Of a stretch of 64,000 bases of DNA, positions 33,548 to 40,228 are shown in pieces. The stretch comes from an uncultured Victivallis sp. (GTDB lineage: Bacteria > Verrucomicrobiota > Lentisphaeria > Victivallales > Victivallaceae). Under the pieces are notes generated by a model that saw only the letters and a program-made list of their open reading frames with translations, searched no databases and was not told the origin of the DNA. The stretch lies in NCBI GenBank assembly GCA_944389815.1, contig CALXNS010000070.1, positions 33,862 to 97,861 on the forward strand. The letters are read 5' to 3'. The translations under genes were made by a program, and so were the position numbers. Position 1 is the stretch's first letter; each line of letters opens with the position of its first letter.

Positions 33548-34759
33548 ATGTCGGAAAAGGTCATCAGTGTTCTGGCCATCGGCGGCGCGGGTTGCCGGGT
33601 CATGCGGAAGATCGCCGGAGATGTTCTGGCGGAACGGTTGCGTTTGATGGCGGTAGACACCGACCAGGACGCGTTGGCGGAATCCGGCGTGCCGGAGTCG
33701 GATCGACTGCTGGCGGGGGCGCGCTGGCGGAACGGTCGCGGTTGCGGCGGCAACGCGCTGGACGGGCAGCGGGCGGTGGCGCACGAACGGATGCAGCTGG
33801 AGAAGATGCTTTCGGATAGTCGGATGCTGCTGGTGCTCGGGGGGCTGGGCGGCGGAACCGCTTCCGGCGGCGTGGCGGTGGTGATGAGCGTGGCGCGGAA
33901 ACTGGAGATTCCGACGGTTTTTCTGCTGACGCTGCCGTTTACACTGGAAGGGCACAGCAAGCGTAAGATTGCTGAAGAGACGGTCAAAAATGAACTTCTT
34001 ACGATAGCGGACGCCGTAATCTGCCTGCCGAATGATCTGTTGTTTTCTGTGCTGGAGCCGACGACGCCGCTGCAGGCGGCGTTTGAACTGGCGGATCGTG
34101 AGATCTCGCGGACGGTGCTGGCGCTGACGAGTGTTTTGCTGCATGGAAATCTGCTGGCTGCGGATTTCAGTGATCTTTCGATGGTGTTGCGGAAGAAGAA
34201 GAGTTATTGCAGTATTGGAGTTGGGATTGCGTCAGACGGCGAAGAAACGGGGATTTCCCGTGGGGATCTGGCGATGGAACGATTGCTGTATTCGCCGCTG
34301 CTGGGCGGAGCGGATCGTTTTTCGAATGCCGATGCGGTGATTTTTTCATTGCTGGGCGGACCGGAGTTGACGATAGGGGAATCTCGGCGGTTGCTGGAGC
34401 TGGCCACGCGGCAGTGCGGGCCGGAGACGAATGTTGTGGTTGGGGCCGCGACGGGTGAGGAGTGGCGGACGCGGCTTCTGCTTTGTGCGATAACGGTGAA
34501 ATTTGACGCGGAGAACGAGGTGGTGGAAGTCATGCAGAAGGCCGCTTCGCGAACACCGCGTCGGACGCGAGAAGGGCGTGCAAATTCGGGAGTGCTGTCG
34601 GGTGAGGGGGCTGAGCAGCTGCCGTTGCCGCTGGAGCAGGAATCGAAGGGAATCATGGAGAAGACGACGCCGGTGTATTGGAAGAACGAGGATCTTGATA
34701 TTCCGACGTATTCGCGCCGGAAAGCGGCGATAGACAACGGCAAACTGGTTGGCGAGTAA
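33548..34759 (+). CDS. ftsZ: divergent FtsZ homologue
   Basis: 403 residues from the ATG at 33548, with a GGGGGAG site just before it. The tubulin/FtsZ fold is recognisable but key loops are changed. The signature GGGTGTG loop reads GGLGGGTASGG (98-108). The T1 loop is IGGAGC, lacking the usual asparagine. The T7 synergy loop AADFSDL keeps both aspartates but has Ala for Asn. CLPNDLLF matches the IPND region. The extreme C-terminus carries DIPTYSRR (384-391), a good match to the DIPAFLRR-type peptide that binds FtsA. So it probably still pairs with the FtsA encoded upstream, with altered GTP handling. Confidence 0.82.
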   Translation: MSEKVISVLAIGGAGCRVMRKIAGDVLAERLRLMAVDTDQDALAESGVPESDRLLAGARWRNGRGCGGNALDGQRAVAHERMQLEKMLSDSRMLLVLGGLGGGTASGGVAVVMSVARKLEIPTVFLLTLPFTLEGHSKRKIAEETVKNELLTIADAVICLPNDLLFSVLEPTTPLQAAFELADREISRTVLALTSVLLHGNLLAADFSDLSMVLRKKKSYCSIGVGIASDGEETGISRGDLAMERLLYSPLLGGADRFSNADAVIFSLLGGPELTIGESRRLLELATRQCGPETNVVVGAATGEEWRTRLLLCAITVKFDAENEVVEVMQKAASRTPRRTREGRANSGVLSGEGAEQLPLPLEQESKGIMEKTTPVYWKNEDLDIPTYSRRKAAIDNGKLVGE

Positions 34760-34794
34760 GGCTTCCGGCTGTTGAGATGTGGAAAAAAAACGAT

Positions 34795-34819
34795 AAAAAA
34801 GCGGAAAAAGGCGTTTTTT
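34795..34819 (+). terminator. possible terminator after ftsZ
   Basis: An A-rich arm AAAAAAGC (34795-34802) can pair with GCGTTTTTT (34811-34819) across an 8-base loop with one bulge, ending in six Ts. The stem is weak in GC. Confidence 0.4.
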
Positions 34820-34822
34820 GAT

Positions 34823-34850
34823 TTGCAAAGTGAAAAGAAGTGAATATATT
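34823..34850 (+). promoter_or_regulatory. promoter of the tRNA-tuf transcript
   Basis: TTGCAA (34823-34828) and TATATT (34845-34850) with a 16-base spacer, 45 bases before tRNA-Leu; TATTAT at 34847-34852 (spacer 18) is an overlapping option. This is probably the start of the long translation/transcription cluster. Confidence 0.55.
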
Positions 34851-34895
34851 ATGGACTTGTTGTCGCTTTAAAAATGCGAAACAGGTTGATTGTGC

Positions 34896-34980
34896 GCTCG
34901 GGTGGCGGAATTGGCAGACGCGTATGGTTGAGGTCCATATGGAGTAATCCTTGGGGGTTCAAGTCCCCCCCCGAGTACCA
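34896..34980 (+). tRNA. tRNA-Leu (anticodon GAG)
   Basis: 85 bases with an encoded CCA end. Anticodon stem TATGG/CCATA surrounds loop TTGAGGT, anticodon GAG, reading CTC and CTT. It has a long class II variable arm (GGA-GTAA-TCC), as leucine tRNAs do, and a GGGGG/CCCCC T-stem. The acceptor stem GCTCGGG/CCCGAGT pairs with a G-U at the first position, discriminator A. Confidence 0.95.
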
Positions 34981-35071
34981 TTTTGAAAAAAAACTGCGGG
35001 AGCAGTGCTGAGAAGATCGGGGCGCCGTGGGAGAGGCGGGAGCGAGTCGTGATCGTCGAAGTGGAAAGTGC

Positions 35072-35147
35072 GCCTACATAGCTCAGTCGGTAGAGCACAT
35101 CCTTGGTAAGGATGAGGTCACCGGTTCAAGTCCGGTTGTAGGCTCCA
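35072..35147 (+). tRNA. tRNA-Thr (anticodon GGT)
   Basis: 76 bases with CCA encoded. The acceptor stem GCCTACA pairs with TGTAGGC. Anticodon stem CATCC/GGATG holds loop TTGGTAA, anticodon GGT (codons ACC, ACT). It lies 60 bases upstream of tuf, the same neighbour as in many bacteria. Confidence 0.96.
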
Positions 35148-35207
35148 TATATTTTTAGATAAAGAATTTTGGCAGGAAGAGAACTCTAAACCTTTCAGGA
35201 GGGAAAA

Positions 35208-36404
35208 ATGGCTAAGGAAAAATTCGAAAGAACCAAGCCGCACGTTAACATCGGTACGATCGGTCACGTTGACCACGGCAAGACGACTCTTACCGCTGCG
35301 ATCACGATGGTGTTGAATAAGAAGTTCGGCGGAGAAGTCCGCAAGTATGATGAGATCGACAATGCTCCTGAAGAGAAGGAGCGTGGAATCACGATCAATA
35401 CGTCGCACGTTGAATATCAGACGGCGAAGCGTCACTACGCGCACGTTGACTGCCCCGGACACGCCGACTATGTGAAGAACATGATCACGGGTGCCGCGCA
35501 GATGGACGGTGCGATTCTGGTGATTGCCGCGACGGACGGCCCGATGGCGCAGACTCGTGAGCACGTGCTGCTGGCCCGTCAGGTGGGAGTGCCGGCGATC
35601 GTGGTGTTTCTGAACAAGGTTGACCAGCTGGACGATCCGGAGCTGCTCGAACTCGTTGAGATGGAAATCCGTGAGCTGCTCAGCAGCTATGATTATCCCG
35701 GTGATGACATTCCGATCATCAAGGGATCCGCGCTGAAGGCGGTGGAGGCGGAAGGTGATCTGGACAATCCGGCGTCGCAGTGCATCATCGAGCTGATGGA
35801 TGCGGTTGACAACTATATTCCCGAGCCGGTTCGTGATGTGGACCAGCCGTTCCTGATGCCGATCGAAGACGTGTTCTCGATCGAAGGTCGTGGTACGGTG
35901 GTGACCGGTCGTGTTGAGCGCGGAATCATCAAGTTGAATGATGAAGTTGAAATCGTCGGTATCCGTCCGACGGTGAAGACGACGGTTACTGGAATTGAAA
36001 TGTTCCGCAAGCTTCTGGATCAGGGTCAGGCCGGCGACAATATCGGCTGCCTGCTGCGCGGGACGAAGAAGGAAGACGTTGAGCGCGGTCAGGTGCTGGC
36101 GAAGCCGGGCAGCGTGACGCCGCACACCGAGTTTCAGGGTGAGATCTATGTTCTGAGCAAGGAGGAAGGTGGTCGTCACACTCCGTTCTTCAACAACTAT
36201 CGTCCTCAGTTCTACTTCCGTACGACTGACGTGACCGGTACGATCACGCTGAAGGAAGGCACCGAGATGGTGATGCCGGGCGACAATACGACGATCAAAG
36301 TTGAACTGATCGCTCCGATCGCGATGGAGAAAGGACTTCGTTTCGCGATTCGTGAAGGCGGCCGCACGGTTGCCTCCGGCCGGGTTACGGAAATTCTGAA
36401 ATAA
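35208..36404 (+). CDS. tuf: elongation factor Tu
   Basis: 398 residues. It brings aminoacyl-tRNA to the ribosome with GTP. The motifs [26 protein letters not shown] and GSALKAVE are intact, as are the C-terminal tRNA-binding segments ([17 protein letters not shown]). A perfect AGGAGG ribosome site lies before the ATG. It is placed here between tRNA-Thr and rpmG; no second copy lies between fusA and rpsJ, the usual str-operon site. Confidence 0.97.
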   Translation: MAKEKFERTKPHVNIGTIGHVDHGKTTLTAAITMVLNKKFGGEVRKYDEIDNAPEEKERGITINTSHVEYQTAKRHYAHVDCPGHADYVKNMITGAAQMDGAILVIAATDGPMAQTREHVLLARQVGVPAIVVFLNKVDQLDDPELLELVEMEIRELLSSYDYPGDDIPIIKGSALKAVEAEGDLDNPASQCIIELMDAVDNYIPEPVRDVDQPFLMPIEDVFSIEGRGTVVTGRVERGIIKLNDEVEIVGIRPTVKTTVTGIEMFRKLLDQGQAGDNIGCLLRGTKKEDVERGQVLAKPGSVTPHTEFQGEIYVLSKEEGGRHTPFFNNYRPQFYFRTTDVTGTITLKEGTEMVMPGDNTTIKVELIAPIAMEKGLRFAIREGGRTVASGRVTEILK

Positions 36405-36429
36405 CGGATTTTCCGGCTCGAATGGTGAT

Positions 36430-36458
36430 CCCGGGCCGCTTGTAAGAGGCGGTCCGGG
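36430..36458 (+). other. GC-rich hairpin after tuf
   Basis: CCCGGGCCGC (36430-36439) pairs with GCGGTCCGGG (36449-36458) over ten base pairs including one G-U, with a 9-base loop. It has no T-run after it, so it is more likely an RNA-processing or partial attenuation structure than a full terminator. Confidence 0.5.
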
Positions 36459-36493
36459 AAATCTATTGTATAACAAGTCAGGTAAATTGAAAA

Positions 36494-36646
36494 ATGGCGC
36501 GTGAATTAATTATTCTGGAATGCACAGAGTGCAAGCGGCGTAATTATACGTCGATGAAGGAAAAGCGGAACACGCCGGAACGCTTGGAAAAGAAGAAGTA
36601 CTGCAAATTCGAGCGTAAGCACACGATCCATAAGGAGACGCGCTGA
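36494..36646 (+). CDS. rpmG: 50S ribosomal protein L33
   Basis: 50 residues, too short for a standard ORF cut-off but unmistakable: it begins [20 protein letters not shown] and ends HTIHKETR. Zinc-binding L33 has two CxxC pairs. Here the first (CTEC) is complete, but the second, normally CPRC, reads CKFE, so only three of four cysteines remain. It lies between tuf and tRNA-Trp, as in many bacteria. Confidence 0.93.
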   Translation: MARELIILECTECKRRNYTSMKEKRNTPERLEKKKYCKFERKHTIHKETR

Positions 36647-36694
36647 TATTCCGGGTCGTGAATAGACGGCATCAGAACGAGAAAAAAGTGTGAC

Positions 36695-36771
36695 AGGAGA
36701 GTAGCTCAGTTGGCTAGAGCGGCGGTCTCCAAAACCGCAGGTCGTGAGTTCGAGCCTCACCTCTCCTGCCA
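36695..36771 (+). tRNA. tRNA-Trp (anticodon CCA)
   Basis: 77 bases with CCA encoded. The acceptor stem AGGAGAG pairs with CTCTCCT, discriminator G. Anticodon stem GCGGT/ACCGC with loop CTCCAAA gives anticodon CCA. It sits between rpmG and secE, a widely conserved position. Confidence 0.97.
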
Positions 36772-36803
36772 GTCATTTAACAGCAACCAGGTATAAGTGA
36801 AAA

Positions 36804-37049
36804 ATGGAGAACAGTCAGAAGCGCAAATCACTTCCCGGAGTTGCCGCGGGCTTTGATTCGGTGACAGGAAAAATCAGGCGCTTTGTATCGGATACGATGG
36901 CTGAGCTCGGTCGTTGTACCTGGCCGAATCGGCAGCAGTTGTTCGAGTCCACGGTGCTGGTTGTGGTGGCGATAGCGGTACTGGCGATTTTTGTGGCCGG
37001 GGTGGACTGGATTGCCGGTTTGCTGATCCGCTGGATCACGCTGGGTTAA
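36804..37049 (+). CDS. secE: preprotein translocase subunit SecE
   Basis: 81 residues, the short one-helix form of SecE. The cytoplasmic helix with ELGRCTWPNRQQLFESTVLV is the conserved amphipathic segment, followed by one transmembrane helix (VVVAIAVLAIFVAGVDWIAGLLI). SecE clamps the SecY channel. It is directly upstream of nusG, as usual. Confidence 0.94.
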   Translation: MENSQKRKSLPGVAAGFDSVTGKIRRFVSDTMAELGRCTWPNRQQLFESTVLVVVAIAVLAIFVAGVDWIAGLLIRWITLG

Positions 37050-37074
37050 GTATTTGAAGGAAGAGCGAGGAAAA

Positions 37075-37656
37075 ATGAGCGAATCTGTCGAAACCGGGTG
37101 CGAGAATCGCGGACAATGGTTTGTGGTGCATACGTTGTCGGGGCACGAGAACAAGGTTCGCGACACGATTCTGCGCCAGTTGCAGATAGGGGATCAGGTT
37201 CCGGTTTACGAGGCGTACATTCCGACGGAGAAGGTGGTGGAGGTACGTCAGGGGAAGAAGATTCCGTCGCGGCGCAAATTTTTTCCGGGTTACATTCTGG
37301 TCCGGATGGATCTCTATGATGAAGAGGGTGCGATTAACGAGAAGGCGTGGTATTTTGTCCGGAACGTCCAGGGGGTGCTGGGGTTTCTTGGTGGAGCGAA
37401 CCGGCCGACGCCGCTTTCGCAGTCCGAGGTGGATGATCTGATTCGTCCGGCGCAGGAAGGGGAACCGGAGGTAAAGCCGAAGATTGCATTTGAGCTCGGC
37501 GAAGTGGTGAGGATCAAGGATGGCGCCTTCGAGAATTTCGAAGGGTCGATCCAGGAGATAGACAACGAACGTGGAAAACTGAAGTTGATGGTATCGATAT
37601 TCGGTCGTTCCACGCCGGTGGAGTTGGAATTCTGGCAGGTCGAGCGCACAGTTTAA
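37075..37656 (+). CDS. nusG: transcription antitermination factor NusG
   Basis: 193 residues from the ATG at 37075, which has GCGAGG just before it; an upstream TTG at 37054 is rejected. The NGN domain (WFVVHTLSGHENKVRDTI, PSRRKFFPGYILVRM) binds RNA polymerase, and the C-terminal KOW domain (FELGEVVRIKDGAFENFEGSI) contacts Rho or ribosomal S10. The gene order secE-nusG-rplK is standard. Confidence 0.96.
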   Translation: MSESVETGCENRGQWFVVHTLSGHENKVRDTILRQLQIGDQVPVYEAYIPTEKVVEVRQGKKIPSRRKFFPGYILVRMDLYDEEGAINEKAWYFVRNVQGVLGFLGGANRPTPLSQSEVDDLIRPAQEGEPEVKPKIAFELGEVVRIKDGAFENFEGSIQEIDNERGKLKLMVSIFGRSTPVELEFWQVERTV

Positions 37657-37696
37657 GTGGGTTCGAAGTTTTTGTGCATTTGTTGTAAAGATTCAA

Positions 37697-37728
37697 TGGT
37701 GGCGGGATACCTGCCGGTCCGGACCACC
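37697..37728 (+). promoter_or_regulatory. structured leader before rplK
   Basis: Between nusG and rplK a GC-rich stretch can fold as GGTGG (37698-37702) with CCACC (37724-37728), or alternatively as GGCGGG (37701-37706) with CCTGCC (37710-37715) beside a GTCCGGAC palindrome. L1 is known to repress rplK-rplA by binding such leaders in other bacteria; that it does so here is inference from position only. Confidence 0.4.
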
Positions 37729-37754
37729 TTTGAGTCGGAAAAGGAAGAGTAATC

Positions 37755-38183
37755 ATGGCAAAGAAGGTTACAGGCTTGATCCGGTTGCAGATTCCGGCTG
37801 GCGCGGCCAATCCGGCACCGCCGATCGGCCCGGCTCTTGGTTCGGCCGGCTGCAACATCATGGAGTTCTGTAAGCAGTTCAATGCCGCCACTCAGGCTCA
37901 GAGCGGTACGATTATTCCGGTTGTGATCACGGTCTATCAGGACCGGTCGTTCACGTTCATCTGCAAGTCGCCCCCGGCTGCCGTTCTGATCAAGAAGGCG
38001 GCGGGCGTGGCGTCCGCGGCGAAGAAGCCGGGCACGGAAAAGGCCGGCAAGGTCACCCGTGCGCAGATTCGTGAAATCGTTCAGATCAAGAAGGATGACA
38101 TCAACGCCCGGGACGAGGAAGCGGCAATGCGCATCATCGAAGGAACCGCGCGCAGCATGGGAATCGAGGTGGTCGATGCGTAG
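37755..38183 (+). CDS. rplK: 50S ribosomal protein L11
   Basis: 142 residues, normal length. The N-terminal domain ([23 protein letters not shown] with [13 protein letters not shown]) is the site of thiostrepton action and interacts with EF-G; the C-terminal RNA-binding domain has [25 protein letters not shown]. The 3' end overlaps rplA by eight bases. Confidence 0.97.
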   Translation: MAKKVTGLIRLQIPAGAANPAPPIGPALGSAGCNIMEFCKQFNAATQAQSGTIIPVVITVYQDRSFTFICKSPPAAVLIKKAAGVASAAKKPGTEKAGKVTRAQIREIVQIKKDDINARDEEAAMRIIEGTARSMGIEVVDA

Positions 38184-38883
38184 GAGTAAACTTTACAGGA
38201 AGCAGGTTGCGACCGAAGGACTTGATCTGCAGCAGCGTTACGGTGTTGCGGAGGCAATCGCCCTGTTGAAGACGCTTCCGAGCGTCAAATTCGATCAGAC
38301 GGCGGAAGTCGCGTTCAAACTCGGCGTGGATCCGCGCAAGTCGGATCAGACGGTGCGTGGAGCGGTTGCGCTGCCGCGTGGAACCGGCAAGACGGTTCGG
38401 GTCGCGGTTGTTGCCGATGGGAATGCCGCGGCGGAGGCGAAGGAAGCCGGAGCTGATGTTGTCGGGTTTGAAGATATTGTGCAGCGGATCAAGGACGGCT
38501 GGCAGGAGTTTGATATTCTGATTGCGACGCCGGATGCGATGCGTCTGGTTCGTCCTCTGGGGCGTCAGCTTGGTCCGCGCGGCCTGATGCCGAACCCGAA
38601 AACCGGTACGGTGACCGATCAGGTCGGCAGTGCGGTGCGTGAGGCCAAGGGCGGTCGTGCGGAATTTCGTACGGATCGTGGTGGCTGTGTTCACGTGCCT
38701 TTCGGCAAGCTGTCGTTTGAGGCGGATGCATTGAAGGAGAATTTCGATGTGATCGTCGATGCGCTCAACAAGGCGAAACCGACCTCCGCGAAGGGAGCCT
38801 ACATTCTTTCCTGCACGATTTCGGCGACGATGACGCCCGGAATCAAGGTGAACGTCAAGGAACTGGTGAGGGCGAAAGAATGA
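38176..38883 (+). CDS. rplA: 50S ribosomal protein L1
   Basis: 235 residues from the ATG at 38176, inside the end of rplK; a longer frame from 38059 overlaps rplK too deeply. The two-domain L1 fold shows [34 protein letters not shown] and [18 protein letters not shown]1 forms the mobile stalk near the E site and is a classic autoregulator of this operon. Confidence 0.96.
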   Translation: MRRSKLYRKQVATEGLDLQQRYGVAEAIALLKTLPSVKFDQTAEVAFKLGVDPRKSDQTVRGAVALPRGTGKTVRVAVVADGNAAAEAKEAGADVVGFEDIVQRIKDGWQEFDILIATPDAMRLVRPLGRQLGPRGLMPNPKTGTVTDQVGSAVREAKGGRAEFRTDRGGCVHVPFGKLSFEADALKENFDVIVDALNKAKPTSAKGAYILSCTISATMTPGIKVNVKELVRAKE

Positions 38884-39401
38884 GAAGCGAAAAACATTTT
38901 CTGGTCAAACAGATCAGCGAGATGATCGGCGGAGCCGATTACGTTTATTTCGTCACTTACTCGGGACTCAAGGTCAAGGAGCTTTCGGAGCTTCGCAATC
39001 AGCTGGCGGCGCAGAATGCGACCTGTCATGTGTTGAAAAATACGCTGATTAAAAAGGCCGGTGAGTCGCTTCAGATCAACGGGCTCGATACGATCGACCT
39101 CACGCTGGGGACCGCAATGGTCTGCGGCAAGGGGGATTGCAGTGCGGTTGCCAAACTGCTGGTCGAATACGGCAAGAAGAACGACAAACTCAGCGCCAAG
39201 GGCGGTTACATGGACGGAGCAGTTCTTTCTCCGGAAGAAGTGACCCGTCTGGCGGAACTGCCTTCGAAGCAGGTTCTTCAGGCCATGTTGCTCGGTGTGC
39301 TACAGGCTCCGTCGCGGAATCTGGTCAGTGTTCTCAATGCCAAGGCGGCGAGCATCTTGAATGTGCTCAATGCGTATAAAGACAAATTGGAAAATCAGTA
39401 G
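38880..39401 (+). CDS. rplJ: 50S ribosomal protein L10
   Basis: 173 residues, starting with a four-base overlap with rplA. The N-terminal RNA-binding part contains YVYFVTYSGLKVKELSELRN and CHVLKNTLIKKA; the C-terminal helix that carries L7/L12 dimers ends LNVLNAYKDKLENQ. Because it overlaps rplA there is no room for the separate L10 leader used in E. coli. Confidence 0.95.
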   Translation: MRSEKHFLVKQISEMIGGADYVYFVTYSGLKVKELSELRNQLAAQNATCHVLKNTLIKKAGESLQINGLDTIDLTLGTAMVCGKGDCSAVAKLLVEYGKKNDKLSAKGGYMDGAVLSPEEVTRLAELPSKQVLQAMLLGVLQAPSRNLVSVLNAKAASILNVLNAYKDKLENQ

Positions 39402-39432
39402 TTAACTAGAATAACGAATGGAGGCATTTAAG

Positions 39433-39822
39433 ATGTCGGAAGAAAACAAAATGGAAGAGTTCGTCTCCTATGTTGAGAATATGACCGTGCTGGAGCTTTC
39501 CAAGCTGGTCAAGACCCTGGAAGAGCGTCTCGGCGTGAGCGCCGCCGCTCCGGTTGCGGTTGCTGCTGCTGCTCCGGCCGCCGCCGCTGCCGCCCCGGTT
39601 GAGGAAAAGACCGAATTCGACGTCATTCTGGCCGGCTTCGACGCCGCCAAGAAGATCGGCGTGATCAAGGAGATCCGCACCATCACCGGTCTCGGGCTGA
39701 AGGAAGCCAAGGATCTGGTCGAAGGCGCGCCGAAGCCGGTCAAGGAAGGCATCGCCAAGGACGAAGCCAACAAGATCAAGGAAGCCCTCGAAGCCGCGGG
39801 TGCCAAGGTCGAAGTCAAGTAA
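39433..39822 (+). CDS. rplL: 50S ribosomal protein L7/L12
   Basis: 129 residues from the ATG at 39433, with GGAGG eight bases upstream; the in-frame ATG at 39418 is part of that site. The N-terminal dimer domain is followed by an alanine/proline hinge and the factor-binding C-terminal domain ([34 protein letters not shown]). It forms the flexible stalk recruiting EF-G and EF-Tu. Confidence 0.97.
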   Translation: MSEENKMEEFVSYVENMTVLELSKLVKTLEERLGVSAAAPVAVAAAAPAAAAAAPVEEKTEFDVILAGFDAAKKIGVIKEIRTITGLGLKEAKDLVEGAPKPVKEGIAKDEANKIKEALEAAGAKVEVK

Positions 39823-39838
39823 CTTCGTTCCATGTGAA

Positions 39839-39883
39839 GACGGTCGGGAGCGGGATGCCGCTTCCGCCGTCCTTTTCCATTTT
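39839..39883 (+). terminator. terminator/attenuator after rplL
   Basis: GACGG-TC-GGGAGCGG (39839-39853) pairs with CCGCTTCC-G-CCGTC beginning at 39858, giving 13 pairs with a small asymmetric bulge, then CTTTTCCATTTT. A partial terminator between rplL and rpoB is typical of many bacteria and sets the ratio of ribosomal proteins to polymerase. Confidence 0.6.
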
Positions 39884-40228
39884 CAAGTCGAGTCGTTTCG
39901 GCGATTCGCCCGGCAGCGGATGATGTGGTTTTTTGTCAGGCGCGGCTGGAATGCGGTTCTTCGATGTGGTTTTTTGTTGAGTGATCCGCATTGAGATTGC
40001 AGAATCTCTATTTTTTTTAAAAAAATTTCGAATTTTTTCCGAACTGGGGACATTATTTGTTTTCAGGTCGGTTTCTTTGTGTTTTGGGGATAGCATTTTC
40101 GGGTATTTTTGTAGAAAATTCCGGAAAATTTCGGAATTTTCCGACCGGATTTTTTGAAATATTTTTTTTAATTTTTCCGCCGGCACCGAAACGAGGCGGG
40201 CGGAAAATAACCAGAAACGGATCAGTGC
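39884..40228 (+). promoter_or_regulatory. AT-rich rpoBC leader with two stem-loops
   Basis: This gap has no convincing gene. It switches abruptly to AT-rich sequence with long A and T tracts from about 40010. Two inverted repeats stand out: GAAAATTCCG (40114-40123) with CGGAATTTTC (40132-40141), and TTTTCCGCC (40173-40181) with GGCGGAAAA (40199-40207), the latter 21 bases before the rpoB ATG. It probably holds the rpoB promoter and leader control of rpoBC. Confidence 0.55.

Noticed and set aside
35118..36476. A 452-codon minus-strand frame opposite tuf
   Set aside because: Shadow of EF-Tu; covers part of tRNA-Thr as well.
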